Shown in pieces: positions 1 to 5,982 of a stretch of DNA of 8,820 bases. The position numbers were made by a program, and so were the translations under genes. The notes beneath the pieces were generated by a model, which made no database searches, was not told the DNA's origin, and saw only the letters and a program-made list of their open reading frames with translations. The number at the start of each line of letters is the position of its first letter. Within the stretch, counting starts at the first letter, position 1. This DNA is from Chrysiogenia bacterium (GTDB taxonomy: Bacteria; JAGRBM01), in contig JAGRBM010000472.1 of NCBI GenBank assembly GCA_020434085.1, positions 1 through 8,820 on the forward strand. Direction: 5' to 3'.

Positions 1-198
1 AGCTCTTCCAAAAGCAGCATCTGCGAGGTAGGTTTCCACGTGGGATCTGTCGCAACCGTTCGATATGCGTCGGCTAGAGCCCGCCATCACTTTTCGCGTC
101 CTTCACACTGGTGGTACCCACACCATGCGAGACCAGTCCTTTACGCTCCGCCCCGATGCCCGTCCGACCCGGCGATTCTCCTCTGTGGGGATCTGCTT
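1..198. other. Upstream region of the CLC gene, no gene assigned
   Basis: This stretch precedes the CLC transporter. The CLC reading frame is open back to base 1, and a GTG at 40 would add 53 residues. Those residues are rich in Arg, His and Pro with no membrane character, so I read them as non-coding or leader sequence. An 8-bp palindrome, CCACGTGG, lies at 36-43. I see no convincing sigma70 promoter, no tRNA, and no recognisable fluoride riboswitch core, although one would fit the gene downstream. The promoter may lie left of the window. Confidence 0.4.
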
Positions 199-1476
199 AT
201 GACCCGGCGTGAGATGCTCACGGCGCTGGGCCAGTGGATTTTGCTGGGCTCCATCATTGGCGTGGCCTGCGGCGCGGCCTCGGCCCTTTTCCTGTGGCTG
301 CTGGAACTGGCCACGGACTATCGCACCGGCCACGAGATCATTGTCTACACCCTGCCGGTGGCGGGCCTCGTTATCGGCTGGATCTACGAGCGCTACGGCC
401 AGTCCATCAAGGGCGGCAACAACCTGGTCATCGATACCATTCACGATGAGGGCCCCGAGATTCCGTTGCGCATGGCGCCCATGGTGCTCATCGGCACGGT
501 GCTCACCCACGTTTTCGGCGGCAGTGCCGGCCGCGAAGGCACGGCGGTCCAGATGGGCGCGAGCATCACCGACTGGATCTCCCACCGGATGCGGGTGAGC
601 AAGGAGACGCGCCGCCAGCTTCTGGCCGCGGGCGTCGCAGGCGGTTTTGGGTCGGTCTTCGGAACGCCCATTGCCGGCGCGGTGTTCGGGCTGGAGTTCG
701 TGGTGCTCGGGCGCATCGAATACAAGGCGCTCGTTCCCGCGGTGGTGGCCTCGATCGTCGGTGACATGACGACGCGGGGGCTGGGCATTCATCACACGAG
801 CTACCTCTCGCCGCCTCATGTGGGGCTCACGCCGCTGCTGCTCTTGAAGTGGGTGGCTTTCTCGGCCGCCGCAGCGGCGGTGACCTGGGCATTTATCGAA
901 CTCACCCATCTCATCAAGAAGCAGGGGGAGGCGCACTTCTCGCGTCTGCCGGTGCGGATGCTGCTCGGCGGCATTGCCGTTGTGGGGATGTGGCAGCTCG
1001 TCGGGACGAGCGACTACCTGGGCCTTGGCGTGCCGACGATCGTGCGTGCCTTCGAGGACCCCGCGCTTCCAGCCTATGCCTTTGCGCTCAAGCTGGTCTT
1101 CACCGCCGTGACACTGGGCGTGGGATTTCTGGGTGGTGAGGTCACGCCGCTGTTCTTCATCGGTGCGACACTGGGAAGCGTGCTGGCGCGTGGGCTCGGT
1201 ATCCCTATTGAGCTGGGCGCCGGCGTGGGAATGGCGGCGATCTTCGCTGCCGCCTCGAATACGCCGCTCGCGCTCTCGATCATGGCGCTTGAACTTCTGG
1301 GCGCGGAGATCTTCCCCCACGTGGTGATCGTGTGCGTGCTGACCTACATCCTCTCGGGTCATCGCAGCATCTACCCCTCGCAGCGCGTGCTCAGCGGTAA
1401 GGGCGGCCGCGGCCTTCCCGCGCAGATGAGCCTGCGGGACATGGCCGCGGGCAAGAACGAATCAACGAAAAAGTAG
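199..1476 (+). CDS. CLC-family anion/proton antiporter, probable fluoride exporter (CLC-F / EriC-F type)
   Basis: This is a polytopic inner-membrane transporter of 425 residues from the chosen ATG at 199. A GGGGA ribosome site ends 7 nt before that ATG. CLC landmarks appear in order: KGGNN at residues 71-75, where chloride CLCs carry GSGIP; GREGT at 111-115 with gating glutamate E113; GTPIAG at 155-160 before E166; GGEVTP at 312-317, where chloride CLCs have GGxFxP; and NTPLA at 354-358. From family knowledge, GREGT in place of GREGP and a glutamate inside GGEVTP mark the fluoride/proton antiporters, which expel toxic fluoride. I therefore infer fluoride rather than chloride as substrate. No CBS domains follow, and the tail is about 40 polar residues. 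The stop abuts the stop of the convergent TetR gene with no gap. A longer GTG start at 40 is possible but unlikely. Family call near certain; fluoride specificity likely. Confidence 0.92.
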   Translation: MTRREMLTALGQWILLGSIIGVACGAASALFLWLLELATDYRTGHEIIVYTLPVAGLVIGWIYERYGQSIKGGNNLVIDTIHDEGPEIPLRMAPMVLIGTVLTHVFGGSAGREGTAVQMGASITDWISHRMRVSKETRRQLLAAGVAGGFGSVFGTPIAGAVFGLEFVVLGRIEYKALVPAVVASIVGDMTTRGLGIHHTSYLSPPHVGLTPLLLLKWVAFSAAAAAVTWAFIELTHLIKKQGEAHFSRLPVRMLLGGIAVVGMWQLVGTSDYLGLGVPTIVRAFEDPALPAYAFALKLVFTAVTLGVGFLGGEVTPLFFIGATLGSVLARGLGIPIELGAGVGMAAIFAAASNTPLALSIMALELLGAEIFPHVVIVCVLTYILSGHRSIYPSQRVLSGKGGRGLPAQMSLRDMAAGKNESTKK

Positions 1477-2343
1477 TCAGGCGTCGTCGCGGCGGCGTCC
1501 CAGGGCGGTGATGAGCCGCGCCATGTAGTCCTCGGCGCGGGCCATTTCCTCGGGGGTGCTGTCGGGCGAGAGCTCGAAGTCCAGCGCGACGGCGAGGATG
1601 GCGGTCATCTGCGTGCGCACAAGAAGCGGGTCGACCTCCCGCCCGGTGGCCTCGGCGTAGACGGGCAGGAGCTTCTCGACGGTGCGTTGGCGGAATTCCT
1701 CCAGGCGCGGCGCCAGGGGGGAACCCGGACGCTGGGCCTCCACAATGAGCACACGGAAGAGAAAGCCCGCGATGGAAAAAGCGCCGGTTACCGTACGCAA
1801 CACGCGCTTGAGGCGCTTCTCGGGCGGGCCGCCCGCAGCGATGGTGTCGGTGATCAGCCGCTCCCACACGCTCATCATCAGATCGAAGAGCGCGACGAGC
1901 ACATCTTCCTTGCTGCCGAAGAACTGGTAGTAGGTAAAGCGCGAGACGCCGGCGGATTCGAGAATGTCGCTCACATCGACCGCATCGACGCCGCGCAGGC
2001 CCAGCACGTCGGCGGCCCCGCGCATGATTTTTCCGTAGCTCTTGTTGGCACCGTTGCGCGCAGCGACGTCGACGACCATGTCGAGCGCTTCGGCGCGGGT
2101 GAGGCCGAAACGCCCGGAGGGGGCGGGGCCTTTCGAAGAGGGCTGCAGGAGCTTGCGCGCCTCGGGACCGAGTGCGGTCACGCGCAGGGCCAGCGAAGTG
2201 GCCTGATCTTTCATCTCTTCGAGGGCGGCGCTGCCTTCATCGCGGCGCACCGGGCCCTCGGGATTACTCCGCCTTCCGGCACGCGCCGGGCGCGCGGGCG
2301 CAATGCCGCCGGGTGATGTTCGCCTGCTGGTTCTGGCCGCCAC
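1477..2343 (-). CDS. TetR/AcrR-family transcriptional regulator with long N-terminal extension
   Basis: This is a 288-residue DNA-binding repressor-type protein. The TetR helix-turn-helix is clear at about residues 107-150, with AGVSRFTYYQFFGSKEDV (131-148) matching the family signature, usually AGVSxxxLYxHFxSKE. The C-terminal part (155-280) is helical, as expected for the ligand and dimer domain. TetR DNA-binding domains normally begin within about the first 10-30 residues. Here about 100 residues precede it: an Arg/Pro/Ala-rich basic tail (1-34, nine arginines) and a helical stretch (40-100). The GTG start is favoured because AGGAG at 2354-2358 lies 10 nt upstream. An internal ATG at 2212-2214 (M44) has no well-placed ribosome site. 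The gene is divergent from the secreted propeller gene and convergent with the CLC gene. Its own promoter region or the propeller gene are the most likely targets, which is inference from position only. Confidence 0.9.
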   Translation of the reverse strand: MAARTSRRTSPGGIAPARPARAGRRSNPEGPVRRDEGSAALEEMKDQATSLALRVTALGPEARKLLQPSSKGPAPSGRFGLTRAEALDMVVDVAARNGANKSYGKIMRGAADVLGLRGVDAVDVSDILESAGVSRFTYYQFFGSKEDVLVALFDLMMSVWERLITDTIAAGGPPEKRLKRVLRTVTGAFSIAGFLFRVLIVEAQRPGSPLAPRLEEFRQRTVEKLLPVYAEATGREVDPLLVRTQMTAILAVALDFELSPDSTPEEMARAEDYMARLITALGRRRDDA

Positions 2344-2365
2344 GTTCAGATTGCTCCTGGATATG

Positions 2366-2394
2366 CTTATACACGAGATGTTGCCGAATGGCCA
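2366..2394 (-). promoter_or_regulatory. Candidate sigma70 promoter of the first TetR gene
   Basis: Read on the minus strand, a -35-like TGGCCA (2389-2394, 4 of 6 consensus) is separated by 17 bp from a -10-like TATAAG (2366-2371, 5 of 6). Transcription would begin near 2359, giving a very short leader that starts about at the AGGAG ribosome site (2354-2358) of the GTG start at 2343. The fit between promoter, ribosome site and start is the main support. The hexamers alone are only moderate. Confidence 0.45.
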
Positions 2395-2446
2395 TTTTCA
2401 TACTCAATGTCTGATTTTCTGCATGCGGCAAGTGCCCATAAAAATC

Positions 2447-2470
2447 CAGTAATATTCAGTAGTTATACTG
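2447..2470. promoter_or_regulatory. Candidate operator: CAGTA direct and inverted repeats
   Basis: Three CAGTA units sit within 24 bp: two direct (2447-2451 and 2457-2461) and one inverted as TACTG (2466-2470). The last two form CAGTA-N4-TACTG, a perfect 5-bp inverted repeat. It lies in the AT-rich region between the divergent TetR and propeller genes, just upstream of a candidate promoter of the propeller gene. That is a typical place and size for a TetR operator. Binding by the adjacent TetR is inferred, not shown. Confidence 0.4.
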
Positions 2471-2481
2471 ATATGTGCCGA

Positions 2482-2511
2482 TTGCCTGGTAAAGTAGGTC
2501 TCTTTTATGCT
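2482..2511 (+). promoter_or_regulatory. Weak candidate promoter of the secreted propeller gene
   Basis: TTGCCT (2482-2487, 4 of 6 of the -35 consensus) is followed after 18 bp by TATGCT (2506-2511, 4 of 6 of the -10 consensus). It would leave a leader of about 55 nt. Matches this weak occur by chance in AT-rich DNA. Support comes mainly from its position between the CAGTA palindrome and the gene. Confidence 0.25.
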
Positions 2512-2572
2512 TGCAATCATACATTGTGTTTGATAGTGATCGGAGCAATCCAAGAAGCGAAGGGATCCGGGC

Positions 2573-4126
2573 ATGAAACACACGACCGCGCACACCGCGC
2601 GCTTTCTCAAGGGACTACTGATCGCACTTCTCGCAGTGCAAACGCTGAGCTTTTCGGCCTTCACAGTTGAGGCGCTTGCCTGGGGAACCCCGCCGCCTCC
2701 GCCGCCGCCGGCCTACCTTGACGACGGCAACGAACCACCGGCCAATCCGTACCTGGCCGACTCACCCTGGCCCATGACTCACCGCGGGCCCTACAACCAG
2801 GCCAGCTCGCCCTGGGCGGGGCTCGACGAGAACGACTCCATCGATGTGGACTACATCTTCGGCACGCCCGGTGCGATCACATTGGCTTATGGCAATGCCA
2901 ACGGCGCCGGTGACCGCTCCTTCTGGGCCAACACCCCCTTCTATGCGGCTAAGGTCGATCCGCGTGGGGAGGAACTCGCCTACATCGACCAGAGTTCGTC
3001 GGACCTGAGTCTCGATGCGCTCTCCGGCGCCTACACGGTGCTCGACAAGAATGGCGTGTTCTATGCGCCCCAGGGGACAAAGCTCCGTGCATTCACCGAT
3101 GCGACTTCGGGCAAGCCCTTCTCCGGGATTGTGAAGATCGCCGAGTTCCAGCTCCCGGCCTCGGCGCTAGCCTCTTCGTCGGACTCGCTGGTGGGTTTGA
3201 ACATGACCTGGGACGGCAAGCTGGCTTTCGCCACCGCGGAAGGAATTGTCGGTATCATCAACCGCAACTTTACCGGCCTCCAGACGATCGCTCTGGGGGA
3301 AGGTGAGGAAGTCTCCAACTCCATCGCCGTGGATGAGGACGGCGGCATCTACGTTGTCACCAGCAAGCACATGCACCGCGTCCAGTGGGACGGCTCCAGC
3401 CTGAGCATCGCCTGGACCGCCGACTACGAAGTCGGACCCGAAGAGCAGGTGGGCGGGCGTCTGGGCGCCGGCTCGGGCGCGACGCCCTCGCTCATGGGCA
3501 CGGGAAACCAGGACAAGTTCGTGGTGATTACCGACGGCGAGGCGCTCATGAACCTCGTCCTCTTCTGGCGTGACGAGATTCCCGCCGACTGGCAGCCCAT
3601 CGCCCCGGGCAAGGACCGCCGCATCGCCGCCGAGGTGCCGGTCACATTCGGTGACCCCAGCGCCACGACGTCGGTTTCCGAGCAGTCGGTACTGGTGCGT
3701 GGCTACGGCGCGATGGTCGTCAACAACGACTACGGCTTCGATCTGCCCAAGTGGCTTCCTGACCTGTTCAACCAGCTTCTGGTAGCGCTGACCAACCTGC
3801 CCGAATACGCGCCCTATGGCGCGGAGAAATTCGTGTGGAACCCGGCAACCCGCAAGCTGAACAGCGCGTGGGCCAATCCCTCGGTGAGCTGCCCCAACGG
3901 CATCCCCACCATGAGCACGGCCACGAACCTTGCCTACTGCATCGGCCAGCGCTCCACGAAGTGGACCCTCGAGGGCATCGACTGGGACACCGGTGCCAGC
4001 GTCTTTCACAAGAACCTGGGCTACCTGCCGCGCTACAACAGTGCCTATGCCGCCACCGAGATCGGCCCGAACCGGGAGATCGTCAGCGGCACCTTCACCG
4101 GGATCATCCGGCTCCAGCCCGAATAA
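2573..4126 (+). CDS. Secreted beta-propeller-like protein of unknown function
   Basis: This is a 517-residue exported protein. The ATG is preceded by AAGGGA (2560-2565) at 7 nt. A Sec signal peptide is clear: basic residues K2, R10 and K13, a hydrophobic core at about 14-30, and a probable signal peptidase I site after ALA at 34-36. A run of seven prolines (40-46) then forms a short linker. The rest is a soluble chain with repeated short beta-strand units around Asp-Gly or Asn-Gly turns, for example LDKNGVFYAP (157-166), TWDGKLAFAT (212-221), VDEDGGIYVV (253-262) and IGPNREIVSG (497-506). This resembles PQQ-like, SMP-30 or NHL-type propellers, but I cannot assign a named family or catalytic residues. 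C440 and C456 could form a disulfide. No membrane anchor or lipobox is seen, so the periplasm or outside is expected. The gene is monocistronic, ends at a strong terminator, and is divergent from the TetR gene. Confidence 0.85.
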   Translation: MKHTTAHTARFLKGLLIALLAVQTLSFSAFTVEALAWGTPPPPPPPAYLDDGNEPPANPYLADSPWPMTHRGPYNQASSPWAGLDENDSIDVDYIFGTPGAITLAYGNANGAGDRSFWANTPFYAAKVDPRGEELAYIDQSSSDLSLDALSGAYTVLDKNGVFYAPQGTKLRAFTDATSGKPFSGIVKIAEFQLPASALASSSDSLVGLNMTWDGKLAFATAEGIVGIINRNFTGLQTIALGEGEEVSNSIAVDEDGGIYVVTSKHMHRVQWDGSSLSIAWTADYEVGPEEQVGGRLGAGSGATPSLMGTGNQDKFVVITDGEALMNLVLFWRDEIPADWQPIAPGKDRRIAAEVPVTFGDPSATTSVSEQSVLVRGYGAMVVNNDYGFDLPKWLPDLFNQLLVALTNLPEYAPYGAEKFVWNPATRKLNSAWANPSVSCPNGIPTMSTATNLAYCIGQRSTKWTLEGIDWDTGASVFHKNLGYLPRYNSAYAATEIGPNREIVSGTFTGIIRLQPE

Positions 4127-4148
4127 GTCTCGCGTCTCTCAGGAACGA

Positions 4149-4178
4149 AAAAGGGCCGCCCGGTTGGGCGGCCCTTTT
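4149..4178. terminator. Bidirectional intrinsic terminator
   Basis: A perfect 13-bp inverted repeat (4149-4161 with 4166-4178) has a 4-nt loop, GGTT. The core is GGGCCGCCC paired with GGGCGGCCC. An A run (4148-4152) lies on the left and a T run (4175-4178) on the right, so the RNA of either strand ends in a U tract. It sits 22 bp after the propeller stop and 17 bp after the stop of the convergent Coq4-like gene, and can serve both. Confidence 0.9.
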
Positions 4179-4194
4179 GTTGTGTGTTTTCAGC

Positions 4195-5181
4195 TCAGAC
4201 GCGTGGATGTGCTTCCAGGGCCTGCAGTACCGCTTCGTTGCGGGCGCCCTGCTGGAACATCTGGCGCGCGCGGTCGGCGTCTTTGCGCGGGGCTCTCATG
4301 ATTGCTTTGGCCGCGATGCCGGATTCGACCATGGCTTTGGTGCACTCGATCCGTTCCATGGCCTTGTCCATTGCGCCGTAGCCGTTGGCCGCCTGTTCTG
4401 CGAGCTTGCTGGTATACCAGTCCTCGGTATGAAGAACCGTTGGATTTTTGGGTGGCATTACCCCCAGTCTTCCCCGGACTTCTTCAAGCGAGAGGGGCAG
4501 GAGCTCCTCAAAATAGACGCAGTTGAATGGAGTCTTCTTCGACGCTCCGGCTCCGCGCTCATAGGCTTCGAGCATGTACTGCATCCATTTGGTCATACCG
4601 CACTTTGGACGGAACACCAGCCCGGTGCCCAATGCTTCAAGGCGGGTGAGATTCCGCATGAAAGGACTGGGGGCATAGAGCCCCAGGCTGAAGGCGATGT
4701 TGAGGGTTTCACCGGCAAGGTCGGCCCCGTAGCCCGAGAGCATGTGGGTCATGTCATGGGTGTTGCCGATGCGCTCGACGAGCCACTTCATTTCCTCGGG
4801 CCATTCGAGCCGGTCGAAATCGCCGCCCTTGTAGGCGAGGCCCGCCAGCACGTAGCCGGGGATGATCCCCTCGCCGCTCATGAATTCGTAGTAGGTGCGC
4901 CCCATGCTGGCCTCTGGAAGTTTCTTGAGTGCCTGCATGTCGTTGAGAGCGGCGCCCAGGTCCGGTCGATCCGCGAGAATGCGCCGTCCCTCCGGGTGGG
5001 CCCGCATCCGATCGACCATGCGGCGGATCGTGGGGCCGCCCACGGCAAAGACCATCTTGAAATTCTGAGAGGCGCCGAATTCGCTTACCGGGTTGCGAGC
5101 CCAGAGGGCAAAGGCCTTCAGGCCCGCAAGGTAGTTTCGCTTGAGGGCGGGGTCTGTCTTTGTTCGATTGAGTAGATGCAT
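4195..5181 (-). CDS. Coq4-family protein (ubiquinone-biosynthesis-related)
   Basis: This 328-residue soluble protein carries the Coq4 metal-binding signature H-D-x2-H-x11-E exactly, as H142, D143, H146 and E158 (HDMTHMLSGYG then GE). Typical downstream Coq4 features are an aromatic-rich helix followed by FEELLPLSLEEVRGRLG (225-240). In eukaryotes Coq4 organises the ubiquinone-synthesis complex and has been implicated in replacing the C1 carboxylate of the ring. Bacterial homologues are less well understood. About 85 residues (244-328) follow the point where Coq4 proteins usually end. They are predicted helical and rich in Ala, Lys and Met. The ATG at 5181 follows an AGAGGTG ribosome site that overlaps the upstream TetR stop. 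The 6-bp gap indicates co-transcription and probably translational coupling with that TetR gene. Whether it acts in ubiquinone synthesis here is open, since no other ubi gene is in the window. Confidence 0.87.
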   Translation of the reverse strand: MHLLNRTKTDPALKRNYLAGLKAFALWARNPVSEFGASQNFKMVFAVGGPTIRRMVDRMRAHPEGRRILADRPDLGAALNDMQALKKLPEASMGRTYYEFMSGEGIIPGYVLAGLAYKGGDFDRLEWPEEMKWLVERIGNTHDMTHMLSGYGADLAGETLNIAFSLGLYAPSPFMRNLTRLEALGTGLVFRPKCGMTKWMQYMLEAYERGAGASKKTPFNCVYFEELLPLSLEEVRGRLGVMPPKNPTVLHTEDWYTSKLAEQAANGYGAMDKAMERIECTKAMVESGIAAKAIMRAPRKDADRARQMFQQGARNEAVLQALEAHPRV

Positions 5182-5187
5182 CGAATG

Positions 5188-5835
5188 TCACCTCTTCTTC
5201 TTGTGTGTAGTTGTAATCGGGTGCAGCTTCCCGGCATTTTCCAGCGCGCCGCGGGCCCAGATTGCGATGGACGTCTCAATGGCCTCGCGCCGGGTTACTC
5301 CCAGGCGCTCGCAGAACTCGGGGCGCGGCGCATTGTCGAGAATCAGGTTGAGGTTTGCCAGGGCGGTGTCGGCATGCAGGTCCTTGCGGATGCTCGGGCG
5401 CAACAGGTTCGCACCCATTCGCCGCCACTTGCCGACTTCATCCTCGAAGATCCTGAAAGCCTCGGGGTGATCTCGCTCGATGTCGTCCCAGAACGCGGGC
5501 GAGTATTCCGAGACCTTTTGCGACCACGCCTTCGCCCAGTGCATGAGTCCCTCGGCCGCCGAGTCGAACTTCCGATCTCTGGGCATCGCCGCCTGCGACT
5601 CGGCCAGATCCTCGGCCCAGCGTTCAACCAGCGCCGTTACGATGTCGTCCTTGGATCCGAAGTGCTTGTAGAGGGTGGTGGCGCTCATGCGCAGCTCGGC
5701 GGCCAGCTCGCCCATGACGATCGAGCGGGTGCCGGAGCGACGGGCCTTCTCCGAAAAGGCCGTCAGGATGCGCTCTCGCACCTCATCTGAATCATTTCCC
5801 CTGCGCCCGGGGCGGGGGCTGGCTGCCGCGCTCAT
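5188..5835 (-). CDS. TetR/AcrR-family transcriptional regulator
   Basis: This is a standard-length (215 aa) TetR repressor. The N-terminal helix-turn-helix covers about residues 18-65, with RERILTAFSEKARRSGTRSI starting at 20 and SATTLYKHFGSKDDI at 51-65. The remainder is the helical ligand-binding and dimer domain, and the chain ends in a basic tail (HKKKR). The ATG at 5833-5835 has AGGAG (5844-5848) 8 nt upstream. It is the first gene of a two-gene operon with the Coq4-like gene and is divergent from the crotonase gene. Repeated GTAAT motifs overlap its own -10 and the crotonase promoter, so autorepression plus repression of the divergent enzymes is the expected arrangement. The ligand is unknown. 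An acyl-CoA or isoprenoid/quinone-like effector would suit the neighbours, which is inference. Confidence 0.95.
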   Translation of the reverse strand: MSAAASPRPGRRGNDSDEVRERILTAFSEKARRSGTRSIVMGELAAELRMSATTLYKHFGSKDDIVTALVERWAEDLAESQAAMPRDRKFDSAAEGLMHWAKAWSQKVSEYSPAFWDDIERDHPEAFRIFEDEVGKWRRMGANLLRPSIRKDLHADTALANLNLILDNAPRPEFCERLGVTRREAIETSIAIWARGALENAGKLHPITTTHKKKR

Positions 5836-5856
5836 GCCTCCGTCTCCTGAATAAGT

Positions 5857-5884
5857 AATATATGTACTCTATAATTACTGTCAA
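5857..5884 (-). promoter_or_regulatory. Strong sigma70-type promoter for the TetR-Coq4 operon
   Basis: On the minus strand a perfect -35 TTGACA (5879-5884) is followed after 16 bp by -10 TATATT (5857-5862, 5 of 6). The predicted start near 5850 leaves about 15 nt of leader, just enough for the AGGAG ribosome site at 5844-5848. The -10 lies inside the GTAATATATGTAC element, as expected for an autorepressed regulator. Confidence 0.65.
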
Positions 5885-5917
5885 TCTCTATTTTGAAATG
5901 TCAGATATATTACGAGT

Positions 5918-5946
5918 TTGTTCGTCTATCGCCTTGGCTGTAATAT
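5918..5946 (+). promoter_or_regulatory. Candidate promoter of the crotonase-oxidoreductase operon
   Basis: TTGTTC (5918-5923, 3 of 6) is followed after 17 bp by TAATAT (5941-5946, 4 of 6), giving a leader of about 30 nt before the ATG at 5983. The hexamers are weak. The -10 sits inside the fourth GTAAT-type site, which would make it directly repressible. Confidence 0.35.
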
Positions 5947-5982
5947 CTGATTAGCCGGCTGATCAGCCCGCGGGGAGATTCC

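Larger units (their letters stand above)
5854..5950. promoter_or_regulatory. Cluster of four GTAAT-type half-sites, putative TetR operators
   Basis: Four related sites lie in the divergent control region: GTAATATAT (5855-5863, +), GTAATTAT (5871-5878, -), GTAATATAT again (5905-5913, -) and GTAATAT (5940-5946, +). The first pair gives AGTAAT-N14-ATTACT (5854-5879). The second pair extends to TCAGATATATTAC (5901-5913) facing GTAATATCTGA (5940-5950). The first pair covers the -10 and spacer of the TetR promoter, and the last site covers the crotonase -10. AT-rich DNA yields chance repeats, but four oriented copies over two promoters is suggestive. Confidence 0.5.

Noticed and set aside
150-198. 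Possible fluoride riboswitch 3' part (GGCGATTCTCCTCTG)
   Set aside because: It superficially resembles part of the aptamer, but I could not find the matching 5' strands, the pseudoknot or a switching hairpin.
103-1362. Long minus-strand open frame (419 codons) antisense to the CLC gene
   Set aside because: Its product is rich in Arg, His, Asp and Gln with no domain and no ribosome site. It is a by-product of GC-biased third positions opposite a clear transporter gene.
2404-2664. Short open frames on both strands in the divergent TetR/propeller region
   Set aside because: They overlap the promoters and the propeller signal-peptide region, with no ribosome site or recognisable product.
3167-4009. 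Minus-strand open frame (280 codons) antisense to the propeller gene
   Set aside because: Low-complexity Arg/Gly/Val composition with no start signal. The plus-strand frame has a signal peptide and a ribosome site.
3835-5175. Plus-strand open frame (446 codons) across the propeller end, the terminator and the Coq4-like gene
   Set aside because: It runs through a strong terminator hairpin and lies antisense to a protein with an exact Coq4 signature. Its own translation shows no family features.
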